Below are positions 1-12,475 of a DNA stretch of 64,000 bases, piece after piece. Position 1 is the first letter of the stretch. Every line of letters starts with the position of its first letter. Source of the DNA: Venturia oleaginea (lineage: Eukaryota > Ascomycota > Dothideomycetes > Venturiales > Venturiaceae). The stretch is taken from positions 806,001-870,000 of the forward strand of contig JABMLP010000019.1 of the NCBI GenBank assembly GCA_013176395.1, in the 5' to 3' direction. The position numbers and the translations under genes are program-made. The notes under the pieces were generated by a model. The model was not told the origin of the DNA. It was given only the letters and a program-made list of their open reading frames with translations, and searched no databases.

Positions 1-2296
1 GTAAACACGATCCTGGAACCCAGGTGGCGGTAAGAAAACAAAACAATTCAAAATCCTTGCGTCGTAGTACGTACTTGCAGGCGCTTCTCGAGGCTGTGTA
101 CCCCAAAACGGCCAGTACCTGCATAACGACACCCCACTTATCCAGACAACTCAGCTGGAAAGGCCGTGGATCTGTCTGATTTTGGCAAGAGACATCGCTT
201 CCCTCTGACCAGGATTGGGTTTTACAAACACCGGTTTTTCTGCGTTACGCAGGCCGGACTCGTATGACCCTTCTATTGTACAGAGATTTCGTTTTCTGGC
301 GAGTGTTGCACGGTATCGAGGTATCGTCGCTGGTGTAACTCCGTAGCTGCTGTGGTACTGCGTTCCGTGGCAACGTTCCGGAAATTTGAATTTGGATATT
401 CCAGCTTTCGTAAATTCCTAAGGCCAGAAAGCTAGATCCTACCAACGATTAGCTATCGATTACGCGTTGGGTTGAGGATAGCCCACTGCGGAGAAATAAA
501 TCTGTCTATGGAGTTAGCAGACTAACCAAAAAATGGCTTGAGATCTGACATTATCCTCAGGGCTGACGCGTGGAGCTGGACGTTGGTTATACTTTCTTGG
601 TTGATGCCATCTTCGGTCGAAAGAAGTAGGATGCAAGCAGGGAAATACGCTTTGGGAAAGAGGAAAGAAGCAATACTCCTTTTCTCTGCACCGCACAAGT
701 CTTTAGCCTCAGTCTCCTGCGTAATCGTTATTGATATTATTGCAGTGGTGTTCAGCACCTCATGCGAAATATAGGGAAGAACCGTGAAACATCCAGAACC
801 CAGGGCAATTAGCTAAAATCGCGTGAATAGCCTGAAAAAATGCACCATCCTCTAGTGAATGAGGCCGAAGGCTTGCCCGGCGTGTTTCTGTCAAGATCCT
901 TTCCAACGGTCAGCCTTAGGATCATTGACCCGAACGCGTAGGGTTGGCCATCATGTCCGACATGGTGAAAGGCAGCTACAAATCTTTGTCAAGATAGAAA
1001 TAGAGTGAAGAGAAGATTTGTCCGTGCAGAGGAAGACCCAGGATCGGTGTAAATCTTCTTAAGAGACACGTTGTTTCAGAAAGCGATCCACAATGCCACG
1101 ATTGTTCTCGCCTTGGTGGAGACCAGGTGCGTGGACAAGATACGACCTGGCGATTGACAATTGGAGGTGATGAGAGTCGTGATATCAGAGGTCTACCTAG
1201 ATGTGCATATGAATTCGGCCCAATATGGTTGATCGACCTGCCTTTGCATCTGCATGCATGGATGAAAATCATACCCGGTTGGAGGGAGTACGTATTCGGT
1301 ACCAATTGACGACAGATTCCTTCAAGAGGCGGGCTTATTCTGTATGTTGACCAGTTGCTAACCAATGCCGGGGTCAGGGGGAGACATGATGCCCAAGAAA
1401 AGCCTTGTACTGTATACGTAGGGCCATGAGATCTAGGACACGCATGAAAACCTTTACTAAAAGGCCTCGAATCCCGGAAGCCGTGCTCAGAAACGACAGT
1501 GGAAAAGAGCTAATTGATGGTCCTGACTATCTACGCGGGGATCATGGACGAGGAAAAGTGACCTGGTCAACTGGGAATGGAATTGAGCGCTTTACCCCAA
1601 AGAAAGATCGACGCTAAGGTCCCAGCAAAGTCCCAGGACCCTGAGGAGGATCATTGGGGTGAAGTGTCGTGCAAATTCAGATAAGTGGCACGGTCCGGCT
1701 ATGATAACGGATTGTGTTCCGTTGGTTTTTGCTTGAGGCAGCTAGAGCAGTGCCCGCTGTCTACCTACTACTGCCGCAACCGCAGCCGAGGAAACCACGT
1801 CTGGCCTCTATCCCGACCCGTCTGTTGGAAAGATCTTCTCCATACGATCGCGTCCAGGATATGCCTTGATCAAACCAAGCAGGCCAAGAGCTGATTTCCT
1901 CACAGTAATGGTTCTGCTGTCACGGGCGAGGTGAGGCTTTTTGCTGCTTCAGTCTACCGAGACAAAATGACAATCTCCCAGGAGTCTCATGGAAGTTGAG
2001 CACGGTGAAAAGTTGGTGTCATGGAAGAAAATGGAGGAGCCGAGCGGAAGTTCTAGGAGCCAAAAAGGAAGCCATAGCTCATCCCCGGTGCCGGTAAACT
2101 GGGCGGGAAGACGCCCTCGCCGCATCCCATCCCGCAAGGACCAGATTGTGGGCTGCCCTTGTGCTCGCCTCTCTCAACCGGGTAGAATCAGTGGAGGCAA
2201 GAGCCCAAGAGCGTGGGCCAAGCTCATCGTGTTCTGGTTGTTCTGATTTTTCAACGCGGAAGGCAAAATGTTGGGATTGTTTTGGGGATGAATTGG

Positions 2297-2366
2297 AATT
2301 CTAATGCAGGTGCCCACGCGGATTCCATGTTGGATTTGGTACCTGCATTGTTCCTGCATTAGAATT
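2297..2366. repeat. Perfect 14-bp inverted repeat with 42-nt loop
   Basis: The arm AATTCTAATGCAGG at 2297-2310 is exactly the reverse complement of 2353-2366. A further copy of the inner heptamer, ACCTGCA, lies in the loop and offers an alternative pairing. It could form a hairpin or cruciform; no coding sequence surrounds it. Function unknown. Confidence 0.8.
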
Positions 2367-3286
2367 GTGAGCAGTGGTAGTGGTGCTGGCAGTGGGGGGA
2401 CCGCGCCTGAAGGGTGGGCTGATAGGAAGACAGCGTCGTATCAGCCAAAGACGGCATAGTCGCGGTCCACATGGGATGGGACGCAAGATACCCTCGATCA
2501 GAGTGGGACTGTGCAAGTCTCGTGTAGGTGGAAGACATGAGTCAAAAAGCGGCGAGACGCGTTGCCCGAAATGGATGCGCCACGGCCATTTGTGAGCCTG
2601 GCGCAGCATTTGCCGGCGAAGCAAAAATAGCGGGTGGAAATGAGACTATGAGATATGCAGTGCAAGAGGTGCATTTACGTATTGTGTTTATATCTGGGTA
2701 AACGCGTTGAGATATGTCAACCAACGAAAACACTGGTCACAATTCTGGCGATAGAAATCCATTTCGTGACCATGTGACAGTGGGTGGGAGAGAACCATGG
2801 CTGGACGACGACGCGCAGGACTCGATACCCGGGTGTAAGCTGCATCTTCGCCTACGAGCTATTCATGGTGCGACGTAGACATCTGCACATCGAGGTCATG
2901 TGTACCACCAAAAAGCACACTGTACCGAACAAATTATTGTCGCTACCCGTACAATGCACAATATCGGCCACCTTCATACACCTTAAACCTGCAGCGATAT
3001 CATATTTGGTAGACTTGCTGATGTACCTAAACGACGGGTATAGAGAGGACACGACGCTCACGGACGGACTTGCACCCTCCAACGTGTAACGTGCATGGCT
3101 CAAGACCGTTAATGCTTTCCACCACTGTATCCATGTCGACAAGTTTCTGGAAGCTTGAATAAAGATGTTGCCAGAAGCTTATCAATCTCCATCTTGAGTT
3201 GATCCATCTTGAGTCGAGAGGCTGCTGTTAAATAGCAACATTCGTGGTCTTCGCAGGCAGGCGAGCGATGGCAAGCACCACTGCGC

Positions 3287-3390
3287 GTCTGTAACAGGGC
3301 CTTATTGAAGTATAGCTAGGCTGTTGGATAAAGCCGTTCAACCGGTCTTTATGGACGCACATGCAAGTATGGCGGGGCCCTGTAACAGAC
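3287..3390. repeat. 104-bp element bounded by 15-bp inverted repeats
   Basis: GTCTGTAACAGGGCC at 3287-3301 is mirrored by GGCCCTGTAACAGAC at 3376-3390, which is its reverse complement apart from one base. The inner 74 bases show no coding potential. The shape resembles a very small MITE or a hairpin, but I see no clear target-site duplication. Confidence 0.55.
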
Positions 3391-5243
3391 GACTGACAGA
3401 GTTGGGGACGAATGACGCTCTGTATAGCTGATCATTCTTATTCCTTGAGACCAGAAAGTTTCAATATTACTCCAGCATTTTTAGAAGCACCAGATGACGG
3501 ATCAGAATTCTATATTTGACTTTGATCCAGGCGATTCGGCGGTATGAGCAAGCATGACCTCGCCTGTCAGGGCCTCTATTTTCCGAGACTGTTGTCTTTG
3601 TGCGATGATACGCGAATACAACAACGGGTTTCCTACCTCCGTACGGCCTTCGGCGAGCCGCAGGACGAGAACCTTGGTGTTCTCTCTTTGCTTCTCGAAA
3701 AATCAAACCACACCAGTTAAAAAAGCGCGACGAAGATTACAACTAGTGTAAGCAAGGGTAGATCCTTTGGATTGGCCAACGAGCGGGGAAGCATTGCCTA
3801 TCCCACTCCACAATCATGACCCGTGTTTTGAGACACCGGTTATCGGGGCCGTATCGATTGCTTTATCGAGTGATTGCCTGTATGATAGGCCATGTTGACA
3901 TGTCCGGAGGAACGAGTTACTGCGGCAAAGTTCTCGTCACATCTATTAGGCAATCGTAAGAGAAAGAGAGAGGGCATCTCTCCAGTAAGACATGGAGGGC
4001 GCGCTGTTCCTACGCATCCTCGCTACGATTGGGTACCTGCAGCTGGCGAAAACGACCAATGCCTGGCGAATAATGGGCGGTGCGGAGAAGTCCACACTCA
4101 AAGATCTGCTCCGCCGGTCTAGCAAGACTCGATCGAGTGCTGGTGTTCTTTTGCATGATGCGACAAGTCATTTACTCCGGCTGTTGTAAATTCCTGGGCT
4201 AAGAATCATCCACAGAAAACCATGGCAGAGTGTGAATTTCCCGAGGGCGACAAGAACATGGTTGCCACCACCTTCGGACAGTCAGACTGTCATTCAAGGC
4301 ACACGCGTTTTGTCACGGAAATCAACAAAGCATGCTGACCTTCGCGCGCGCCGTATGGCTCAGCGCGAGTGGAGGTGCCGTTAAAGATTGGGCCAGTGGG
4401 AAAAGGCGGCGAGGGCGACTAGGTCTGCTTTGGGAATTGTGCGTCTTGACACTCGCAATCTCACAGGCATGAAGCGAAAGCCTGGGCAGGGCAGAGGGCC
4501 AATACTAGGTCAGGTCGGCTGCATAAAATTGTGCGCAGCTTCAGCCCTTGCCGCTCTAAGGACCTCAGCAGACATGGCACCGGCCTATCCACGAGTCATA
4601 TCGTCGTGACAAAATAACCAATGCATTAGCTTCAGGACGAGGTTTCGCAAAGCTGCAACCGTGTGCACCGCCCTTGTCTCCATCCCGAGAGCCCGCCTAG
4701 CCAATGCGTCGAGTTCCTGGCCATCTTTTCTTCTTCAAGCTCTAATGGTCCCTAGTCCATTGCTGATCCTCTGCTTTCTACTTATCCAGCGGCTTGTCCT
4801 CCACAGTCCTTTCTTGCTCTTTACGGTTTATCAACTTCGTCATTCGCCCTCTCTATTTTCTATCTTTTGTACTCTTTCTGTTTTGGATTTACATAGATCA
4901 ACGCGATCTTCTGTCTACTGCCTTTCCTTAGAACCCTCCTATAAACTCATCGTCACCTGCGGTTCTACCGTGTCGGCCTTCGCCATACCATCATAAACCA
5001 TTGACAGTTAGGGTTATCCACCACTGCTCAAAACATTCCTTGAGGACCACCTCAGCACCATCTCATTATACCCACCAACCCAATCTGTAATACCTATTAC
5101 AACACCGCAAAGCCACCTTGCCGGTTGGACTTCAGTCAGCAAGACCTTGGACCAACTAATCTCACAGATATACCTGTATGTGCTTGAAATTGCTTGGGTG
5201 AAATATTGGTACCTAACACGAACAGCACACACAAACCTCCGCA

Positions 5244-7070
5244 ATGGAAGGCCAATACGCACCGCACTCACAACCTGCCTTCGGCCAGCAGCCGTTCTTC
5301 TACTACCACCCAGAGGCTGACAACCGCCAACATGGTCAATTTGCTCCACAACCTCATGGACTCTCATACCCTCCCCAGCACATGCAGCAACCCCAACAAA
5401 TGGTTATGTATGCACCGAGCAGCTACGAGCGTCCTCCGTCAGCGTCTCCACAGTCACAATACGTCCAGATGAACCAATATCAGCAGCCCCTCATGACTCC
5501 AGTCCATTCGCCTCAGCCAATATACCAAAAGCCACAAATCATCTTGCAACAAGAATCACCTTACCCTTTCCCGTTGGACACTGATTGCTATGCCCCTTCT
5601 ACTCCTCCATTATCCACCTCAGGCAGCGCCGTCAGCAGCCCACCATCGACCACGGAGATCGCTCCCACACCAGTCTACAGCACATTCCACGGTCAGAGCG
5701 TGGATGGAAAGACAGGCTGTGAACAGGAGTTCTCCGAAATGCTCGTCCAAGATAATTGGGACGCCGCATCTCCACCCATGACACCAGGTACGTGGAGATT
5801 CCTTTTGGTATTTGGAAAAACAAAACGTGGTTGAGTTGAAGTAGTCGGGTTGAAAAAATTGCAAATTGGCCCCGGAAGCCTTTACCGAGCTTGGACTAAT
5901 TTTTCGGGCTTAGGGTTTATCCACTCCGGTCAACAAGGATCGTACCTCCTTTCTGCGCACGAATGCCCTTCTCTATCACCGTCTCCAACACCAGCTCCTT
6001 GCTGCGACGCCGATTCCAGCTTCTGCGACCCGCGCAATCTCTCCGTAAGCTCAGCCGACTCCGCCAGCTACAACAGCCTTCCCACTCTCTGCCCCGGTGA
6101 CGACGAGGCTCAAGATTTGATGCTCAGGGGTGAACTTTATTCGCCAAAGGCCAAAGACCACAAAGCCACCCCACAACACTGCTTCAACGTCTCTGGCCTC
6201 CCAGCTTTCGAGCCTCTCTTTGAGCTCGACGAGGAAGAAGCCCATTCCCACTTCCACCGTCCCGAAAACGTGCACTACCTTGGCAATAAGAGGCAGCGCA
6301 CTGACCTTGCTCCATACGAGCACGAGTCTCTCTTGAGCGAAGAGTCTTTCGGTGACTTTGAGGAGGAATTTTCTGCTCCCGGCCTCCTCACTCCATACGA
6401 TACCGACATCTCATTCTCAGCCCAGGACGATATGCAGCCAAAATCGAAAAAGCGATCGCCAAAGCGCGCCCGTGATGAGGAAGATGCTGACTCTGAAGTA
6501 CAATCATCCACCAAGGACTCCAAGAGCCGATCTGCCTCCATCGCCGAGCAGAACGAGCAAGACCAACAAGATGCTACTGAGAACGCTGTTGCTAGTTCAG
6601 ATGATGCTCAGACACCACCTACTCCTCAGCCCACCAGCCGCCGTGGTCGCAAGCAATCCCTAACTGAAGACCCTTCAAAGACTTTTGTCTGCAACGTGTG
6701 CTTTCGTCGCTTTCGCCGTCAAGAACATCTCAAGCGCCACTACCGATCTCTCCACACCCACGACAAGCCCTTCGAGTGCCCTGACTGCGGTAAGAAATTT
6801 TCACGCAGCGACAATCTTTCCCAGCACCAGCGCACTCATGGCACTGGCTCCATCGTCATGGGTGTTTTGGATGACTCCCTCATGAGGATGCCATTGCAAC
6901 ACGAGCAATACGTAACGCATGAAGCTTCGCAGATGGGTGCCATTCTTTTCGATGCCGCACTCGCTGCCAGCGCCAACATCACGAGCTCCTCATCGTCTTC
7001 CAGCTCCATGTCTGACGGTGATTCAATATCGGATCGCAAGAGCAACAAGAAGCGAAAGCGGAATGACTAG
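5244..7070 (+). CDS. Msn2/Seb1-type C2H2 zinc finger transcription factor
   Basis: Two exons, 5244-5787 and 5914-7070, encode 566 residues. The intron has a GTACGT donor, a GACTAAT branch point and a TTAG acceptor, and joining it keeps the frame. The N-terminal third is rich in Gln, Pro and Ser. An acidic and serine-rich centre is followed by a basic patch around residue 360. Two adjacent C2H2 fingers lie at about 439-462 and 468-490. Their helices contain RQEHLKRH and SRSDNLSQH, the signature of the Msn2/Msn4/Seb1 family, whose members bind AGGGG stress-response elements in the nucleus. After the fingers come a serine run and a basic C-terminus (KKRKRND). The start is the first ATG of a continuous Gln/Pro-rich frame. 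Stress regulation is inferred from the family; I cannot see targets directly. Confidence 0.9.
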
Positions 7071-9269
7071 ATCATTTTCTCTTCCTGTTCTTCCTCCTCA
7101 TGTACAGCCTTTGCTGCTTTTACGAACATTTACGATATTGCTTGGGCGTTAGACGAATTTGTCCTCACGTGGTCATGATCGGAAACAGCGCGGTAGAATG
7201 GGAACACCTGGCGCATAGCATGGCACGTTTTGCCTTGAAAAGTCGATTTCTTCCACTTCACTGTACCACCTTACCACACACTTTCTCTCACTACGCGCGT
7301 CATGGATGGCCGGGTCGAATTGGCGCATTGCAAAGACTGATGACCGAACCAAACCTCGAAATGTAACTTGTCGGAGTTTTTGACGGCACCTTGTTTGCAT
7401 TTCAGCTCAGCATTATGGATCATTTCCAAAGGTTGTTGTTGGTGGATGGACCGCCTGTACACTTCTTCTCTTCTACCTTGTTCTTGTATTGCTATATTTG
7501 GTTGCGCATTATCAATTGTTTGAAAGCATCACGGTCTCTCATGCCGGTCATGAGGACTTATATATTTACCATAAACAATGAACATTGCCATGGAGGCTAG
7601 CGAATATGCTCAATACACTTCTTTCGCTTGCCTCGTGACCATGCACATTGCCTTGCACAGGACCATGATATTCTTCGATTCATCTGTCTCTCAAGGCACG
7701 CCTAGTGAATCGAGGGAGCCAATTACCATTACCCCTCATCAACACGGTTCTGGTTCTATCAGAATACCGGTACAGCTAACAACTACCCCTGAGCCTAGTT
7801 TTGATTCTTAGTCGTGTTTGAAACGCGAGGATGCACTTAAATCCTCGGTGTTTCGTCGAGGTGGAGTTTCGCCCCGTGCGCAAAACCAAAGACTTCCAGG
7901 GGCCCTTCCTGCTTCTGAACAACAACCATCTCTCCGGCCTTTGCCACGCACCACCCTTCAAGACGGCGAAACATCTCGGATCCAAGTCCTTGATCGATGT
8001 CGGGATTTGAACACGTTACATTGCATTCAGAATCACGTACGTGCTCGCTCAAGGAATCGACACCGACTGTGCTTCCACACTTCACAACCAGGTCTGAGCA
8101 TTTTGGGGTCCGATTCCTGTCAGGTTCCGGCATTCGACGAGCCTAAGCTGTTCCTGCATCTGTGGCTCCCAAATCCTGTCCTGCTAATATATGATCCCAA
8201 TGTTTGGGAGCTCAAGTTCGCCAGCCGGTGCTTGGTCTTGACAGCAAGACTTCACTGAACTGTATGTTTCCAGTCGATCATCGAAGCCGGCGAGCATTCT
8301 TTGGCTCTGGGAAACTGACACAGAACCGTACTTTTACTGCTATGGCCTTTGGAACATCACGCTGTAACTGTCACGACGAGTTTTGCTGATTCAAGATCGA
8401 TGGCACCGAATTTCTGGTAGTTGGGGTCGAGCAGGACTGAATGCATGACACCGCTGTGGTTGCTTGTCAAGCTAACATAGTACGCCGATACCAATGAGCA
8501 CCAATCTTCATTCTAATCCCACTACAATAATTCCGTCCTCACCTTTGACTTCTACTGCATCCAATCAATCTGCTGTCACTTACCCCGCAGACTGTACTGT
8601 TACTCCACGGGCTTCTGTTCATTGCTGGGTTCGGAAAAAGTACATGGAAACCATCACTGTCATCGCTGCGAGAACTGTATACGATTGGAACAGAAATACT
8701 ACCATTCAGTCAACCATACAACTTCTGAACCTCCAATACCATCGGCATACAACGGAGGAGGAACCTCTGTTGGGTTGCTCTATAACCAGGTCCAGTTCAT
8801 TAGCGATGGTGGGACATTTGGTAGCAATGTGCCGGTGTAGATCTTGTAAATATATGGCGTAGAAGTAGACATCTTGTAGCTGACCTCAGTACAGTACATT
8901 TCCCACCGAATATACAAACATCCGAATGAATCACGATTGGGCTGGGATACTGTCTACTACCAAAGAGCTTAATAGCTTTCGCGAATTGACCGATGCGATC
9001 ACACAATCTAAGTGCCAAACGATACACTGGTTACCAGAAAGCGCGCTGCAACGCCAATATTTCTACTGTGGCAGGACTGGCGAAGACCTTTGCCGGAGAC
9101 GGTCCTAAAGGCTTGAATTGTATCCTCGCGTTGATATGATTTGGGGAGAGAAGGGGATGTGGAACTTGTTATTTCATAATGAGGCTGCACTGAAGGTTTG
9201 CGCCACAGGCAATGGGCTTTTCCACCTCACGGCTATGTAACTACAACCACGACATCAAACATACGCCGC
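7071..9269. other. Gene-poor interval
   Basis: No gene is supported. A Ser/Thr-rich open stretch at 8494-8862 precedes the decayed repeat protein gene at 9270-10390 and could be its eroded 5' part, but I see no continuous reading frame or splice signals linking them. A T-arm-like string near 8000 on the minus strand does not fold as a tRNA. Confidence 0.45.
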
Positions 9270-10390
9270 TAAGTCCACCGCCTGCACCTACGCCTATTCA
9301 GACAGATCTGCCTCCCACAGCCGCGCCGAAAGACATTTAATTTTCTCCACAGCCCACGGCGGAGCTGCCTTGTCCCACTCTAGCAGTTCTCCAAACTCAA
9401 AGTCTGCAGCTTACAATCGTTGCTAACGATGAGATTCTGTAGATCAGCCAAGCTGTAGTCCCGTTCGTCATCAATGGGGTAACTTCCCTTGTGCCAGCCG
9501 ATTCAATCGGCACCAGCACGATACCAGCGGGAGAAACGGCAATGATCGGAGACAAGCCTCTAGTCGCGGGATTAGGTTTTGCTATCGTTGGATGAAGTTG
9601 GATATCCCTCGCTCCCACGCCAGCACAACCCTCGGCTCTGACACTTGGTGGACAAATCTTTACTGCAGACTCCCACCCAAGGCGGCTTTGTCCTTGAAGG
9701 ACAGACGCTTGCTCTCGGTCAAACTATCACAATGGGTACAGGACCAGGTGTACCCGTGGCTCCTCTTACAACAGATCTAGCTGACCAAGTAGCCGTCGTA
9801 GTCAATGGTCAAATATCTGACCTTGGGGGTGTCATAGCTGGCCAGACTGTTGCTTTGGGGGGTCACATCGTCACAGCGGACTCGTCTGGTACTTTGGACT
9901 CATCTGGTCAGACCCTCGCGGCAGATCAGTCAATCACTATTGGAACAGCCGTTGCTCTTATAACTACAAATGCCGCAGTGCAACCTGTTGCCGTGTTGAT
10001 GGCCAAACCTCCATCCTTGGGGCTGGCGAAGCTGTCTAGGCACTTACTATCGGAGGTCAGATCATCACTGCAAACTCAGCAGGAGCTTTTATCGTATCGG
10101 GTCAGACTCTTACGGTAAACCATCCCATGAACATCTGAACGGGCAGCTCCGCCACCGTACTCGCTCTCACAACAGACGCTGCCATCTCAACAGTTATGGT
10201 CGTGAGCGGTTCACATCTTTTCCTCCAAAATTGGGCGCTCCAGCTCTTACGATCGATGGGTAAACCATATTGGCAATTCTGTAGGATTATACATCATGAG
10301 TGGTCAAAACCTCCGGCACGCCGGTGATTCTCACGACTGATGCTAAGGGCAAAAGTTTGCTTGTAGTTTTAGGCTCGACTACTTCTGAAA
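9270..10390 (+). pseudogene. Decayed repeat-rich surface-type protein gene
   Basis: Reading the plus strand through several frames recovers an imperfect repeat protein. The recurring phrases are LTLGGQIFTADS, QTLALGQTITMG, VALGGHIVTADS, LTIGGQIITANS and ILTTDA-like segments, spaced so that each unit is roughly 70-90 residues. Such (L/I)T(L/I)GGQ...TADS repeats are common in large secreted or cell-wall-associated proteins of filamentous ascomycetes. The copy is broken. There are in-frame stops near 9449 and 9591, a frame change near 9690, another near 10030, a stop near 10137 and more frame changes after 10230. The longest surviving open piece is 9645-10118. No start, signal peptide or anchor is visible. 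The original length and exact family are unknown. Confidence 0.7.
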
Positions 10391-11327
10391 TTCGGATGGG
10401 GTATCCTGCGAATCCTGCAGCAAGCAAGCACCACGAAGACATCTGGTGCTGATATCCTTGACAAGACCAGATTTAGCATCATGCTGGCAGTCTTGTCACT
10501 TATAACGTCAATAATATGAGGAGATAATAATTGAAGACTCATTGTGTAGCATAGCATAGCACAAATGTAAACTTTACAAACTGAAATGTATACTTTCTGT
10601 CGACGATGGACATGCTTCGATGCCTTCTATTCATGTTCCTCCCTCCTACAAGTTGTCAAGAGTGGGAGGAAAATCGAGGAAGGTCAGGAGTCTTGATATC
10701 CTTGATTGATCGGATCACCTGAGATCCAGGCATGATCGACAAGGCGGTGGGGCGTACATTAGTAGTTTAAAGTCAATTGTCGTATACGTAACTCGTGCCG
10801 AAATCAGAGGTTGTTAGGATTCGGTGGATGAGAAAGAAGGGCATGAGACGAATGTGATGGTCATTTGTGTCCTCTATCCATCCGATCAGGTCGTCAGGGA
10901 GCTTCGTGAGAGGGCTAAGGAAGATCTGACAGATTGGCGAGCTTGTCTGTTGATTAGCACCAGCATTATCCTCGCTCCTCTTACCCAAAGTGGACGACTG
11001 GTCTGGAGACAAGTCACCGACAATCTGAATATGAACATGAATGAACTAGACATAAACTCGCTCATGCCATAGGCAAGCTTAAATGCGTACACCTACATAA
11101 TCCAGCGATTCTCCTAAAATAACCCAAGGACATTCGTCCAATGTACTCCAAACGCCAAATAATGGTATTATCTCCAAGATTGCTTTTTGTCCGCTTCTCG
11201 CCTTGTGGCTAAATCAAGCTCTCCTGCTTGTTGTTACCTCGAAGCTCCGATCTTGCCCTTGCGCTAACGTACAGACTCCCGCCGTGGTCCTCCTAGTAAA
11301 TGAGTGTTGGAATCGATGTGGATGTGT
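10391..11327. other. Intergenic interval
   Basis: Only short overlapping frames on both strands (for example around 10773-11092) without ATG-initiated, domain-bearing products. I read it as the spacer between the dead repeat-protein gene and the 3' side of the RAMP4 gene. Confidence 0.5.
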
Positions 11328-11742
11328 TTAAAAGAACATTCTTAGGACTTCGAAGATGATCCCACCGCATACGACGAATGCGAGGAGTGCTATGGTGGTG
11401 TGTCAGCTTAGATGTCTGATTGTCGAGTTGCCAGCATTCCAATCGTCCTCTTTCATAACCCGAATCCATCCTCCGATCGACGGCCTCAAGATATAGTCTG
11501 GCCACCAAAGTATATAGGAAGGAAGTCACGTACCAACCCATCCCTTTGAGAGAGGCGACTTGAAGTTCTCCTTTGCTGGCTTCTTCCTCAGCGACTCTGG
11601 CAGTCCTCGCTTTTGCTCTTCGGTGCGGGCGAACTTTGCGTTGGCTTTGCGCTGGGCTGGTGTTTGTGCCTACGCGATATTAGCTGTATGTTCCGTTTGC
11701 TGGAAATCGTTTCATGGATTCCTGGTGCATGTAACTGACCAT
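11328..11742 (-). CDS. RAMP4/Ysy6-type ribosome-associated ER membrane protein
   Basis: Three exons on the minus strand (11740-11742, 11534-11669, 11328-11389) encode 66 residues. The first exon is only the ATG. It is followed by a 70-nt intron with GTCAGT donor, GCTAAT branch point and TAG acceptor, then a 144-nt second intron (GTACGT...ATAG). The product starts MAQTPAQRKANAKFAR, has a charged linker, the conserved SPLSKGWV, and one C-terminal membrane span (LLAFVVCGGIIFEVL) ending RMFF. This is the layout of the SERP1/RAMP4/Ysy6 family, tail-anchored ER proteins that associate with the Sec61 translocon and help in stress. The family match is strong along the whole length. It is divergent from the small mitochondrial gene, 280 bp away. 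Confidence 0.93.
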
Positions 11743-12022
11743 TGTGAGTGATTGATAGGTTGCTGTAGGGGGTGATTTTTGTGGTTTATGTCTTTCTGGT
11801 TATGGATAGCCGGGAGAGCTGAGGGGAAAAGTGAGAGGTATATAAATCTTGGGAGTTGGTGCAATGTGTTATTCGTTCGAGGTGCATGCATCAGTGTCCT
11901 CTGTCCCCAAGATTTAAGGTTACGTGACAGGGGCAGGGGTCGATCCCTCGGCCGAGCCGAGAGGGTTCTTGAAGAACGACATCATTTGTCGGCGCTTTCC
12001 GACCATATTCACAAGTACCATA
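11743..12022. promoter_or_regulatory. 280-bp divergent promoter region
   Basis: This spacer separates the start codons of the RAMP4-like gene (minus) and the small mitochondrial protein gene (plus), so it must hold both promoters. I see no distinctive binding site that I would name. Confidence 0.5.
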
Positions 12023-12475
12023 ATGTCTTCAATACGGATAGCAAGGTCCGCGAGGAGGCTGGCAGCTTCAATGCGCTTCAGATCAGCAACACAAACTCGA
12101 TTCAACTCCACGAAACTGCAATACCAAGCTCCGAATCCGACACCAGCAACTCCTTCACCAGATTCTCCTCCTATCAACCCACATGTGAGCGATAGAGCCA
12201 TCCGCATCGCAATGGTTTGGTGCTGATACGTCGTTCAGCGGGCATTTTATAAGGCATGGGGCATCCCGTTGGTCAAAGTCTTCCTCGGCGCAATCTTCAC
12301 ACACCAAGTACTATACTACGGATGGTTGAAATTAGAGAGCATAGAGCAGAAGAAGGAAAAAGACGGTGGGTGAGAACATTGGTCCTGCATGGGAATCATT
12401 CTGCTGATGAGAATGGCAGCAGAGATGAAGCTACTTGAAGGCCAGCTCGCTGAGCTGACGGCTTCGAAGAAGTGA
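12023..12475 (+). CDS. Small mitochondrial inner-membrane-type protein, 114 aa
   Basis: Three exons, 12023-12184, 12239-12364 plus base 12365, and 12420-12475, encode 114 residues. The introns are 54 nt each (GTGAGC...TTCAG and GTGGGT...GGCAG), both with GCTGAT branch points. Residues 1-30 are rich in Arg and Ser, lack acidic residues and end in RFNST, a typical mitochondrial presequence. A Pro-rich linker follows, then a hydrophobic segment (GIPLVKVFLGAIFTHQVLYY) and a charged, Leu-rich tail ending LLEGQLAELTASKK that could form a short coiled coil. I do not recognise a named family. The architecture suggests a single-pass mitochondrial membrane protein. Without the second intron the frame would stop at 12371 and lose the coiled-coil tail, so the spliced form is preferred. 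Confidence 0.8.

Larger units (their letters stand above)
1..5243. other. Gene-poor interval upstream of the Msn2-like gene
   Basis: I could not support any coding gene here. All open frames are short, overlap on opposite strands and lack recognisable domains or matching splice signals. Two inverted repeats are listed separately (2297-2366 and 3287-3390). The last 600 bases or so, from about 4640, are pyrimidine-rich and contain only short frames, as expected for a promoter plus long 5' leader of the downstream regulator. A diverged or non-coding RNA gene could be missed. Confidence 0.5.

Noticed and set aside
7990..8080. tRNA-like string GTTCAAATCCC on the minus strand
   Set aside because: Only three of five T-stem pairs form and no acceptor stem is present.
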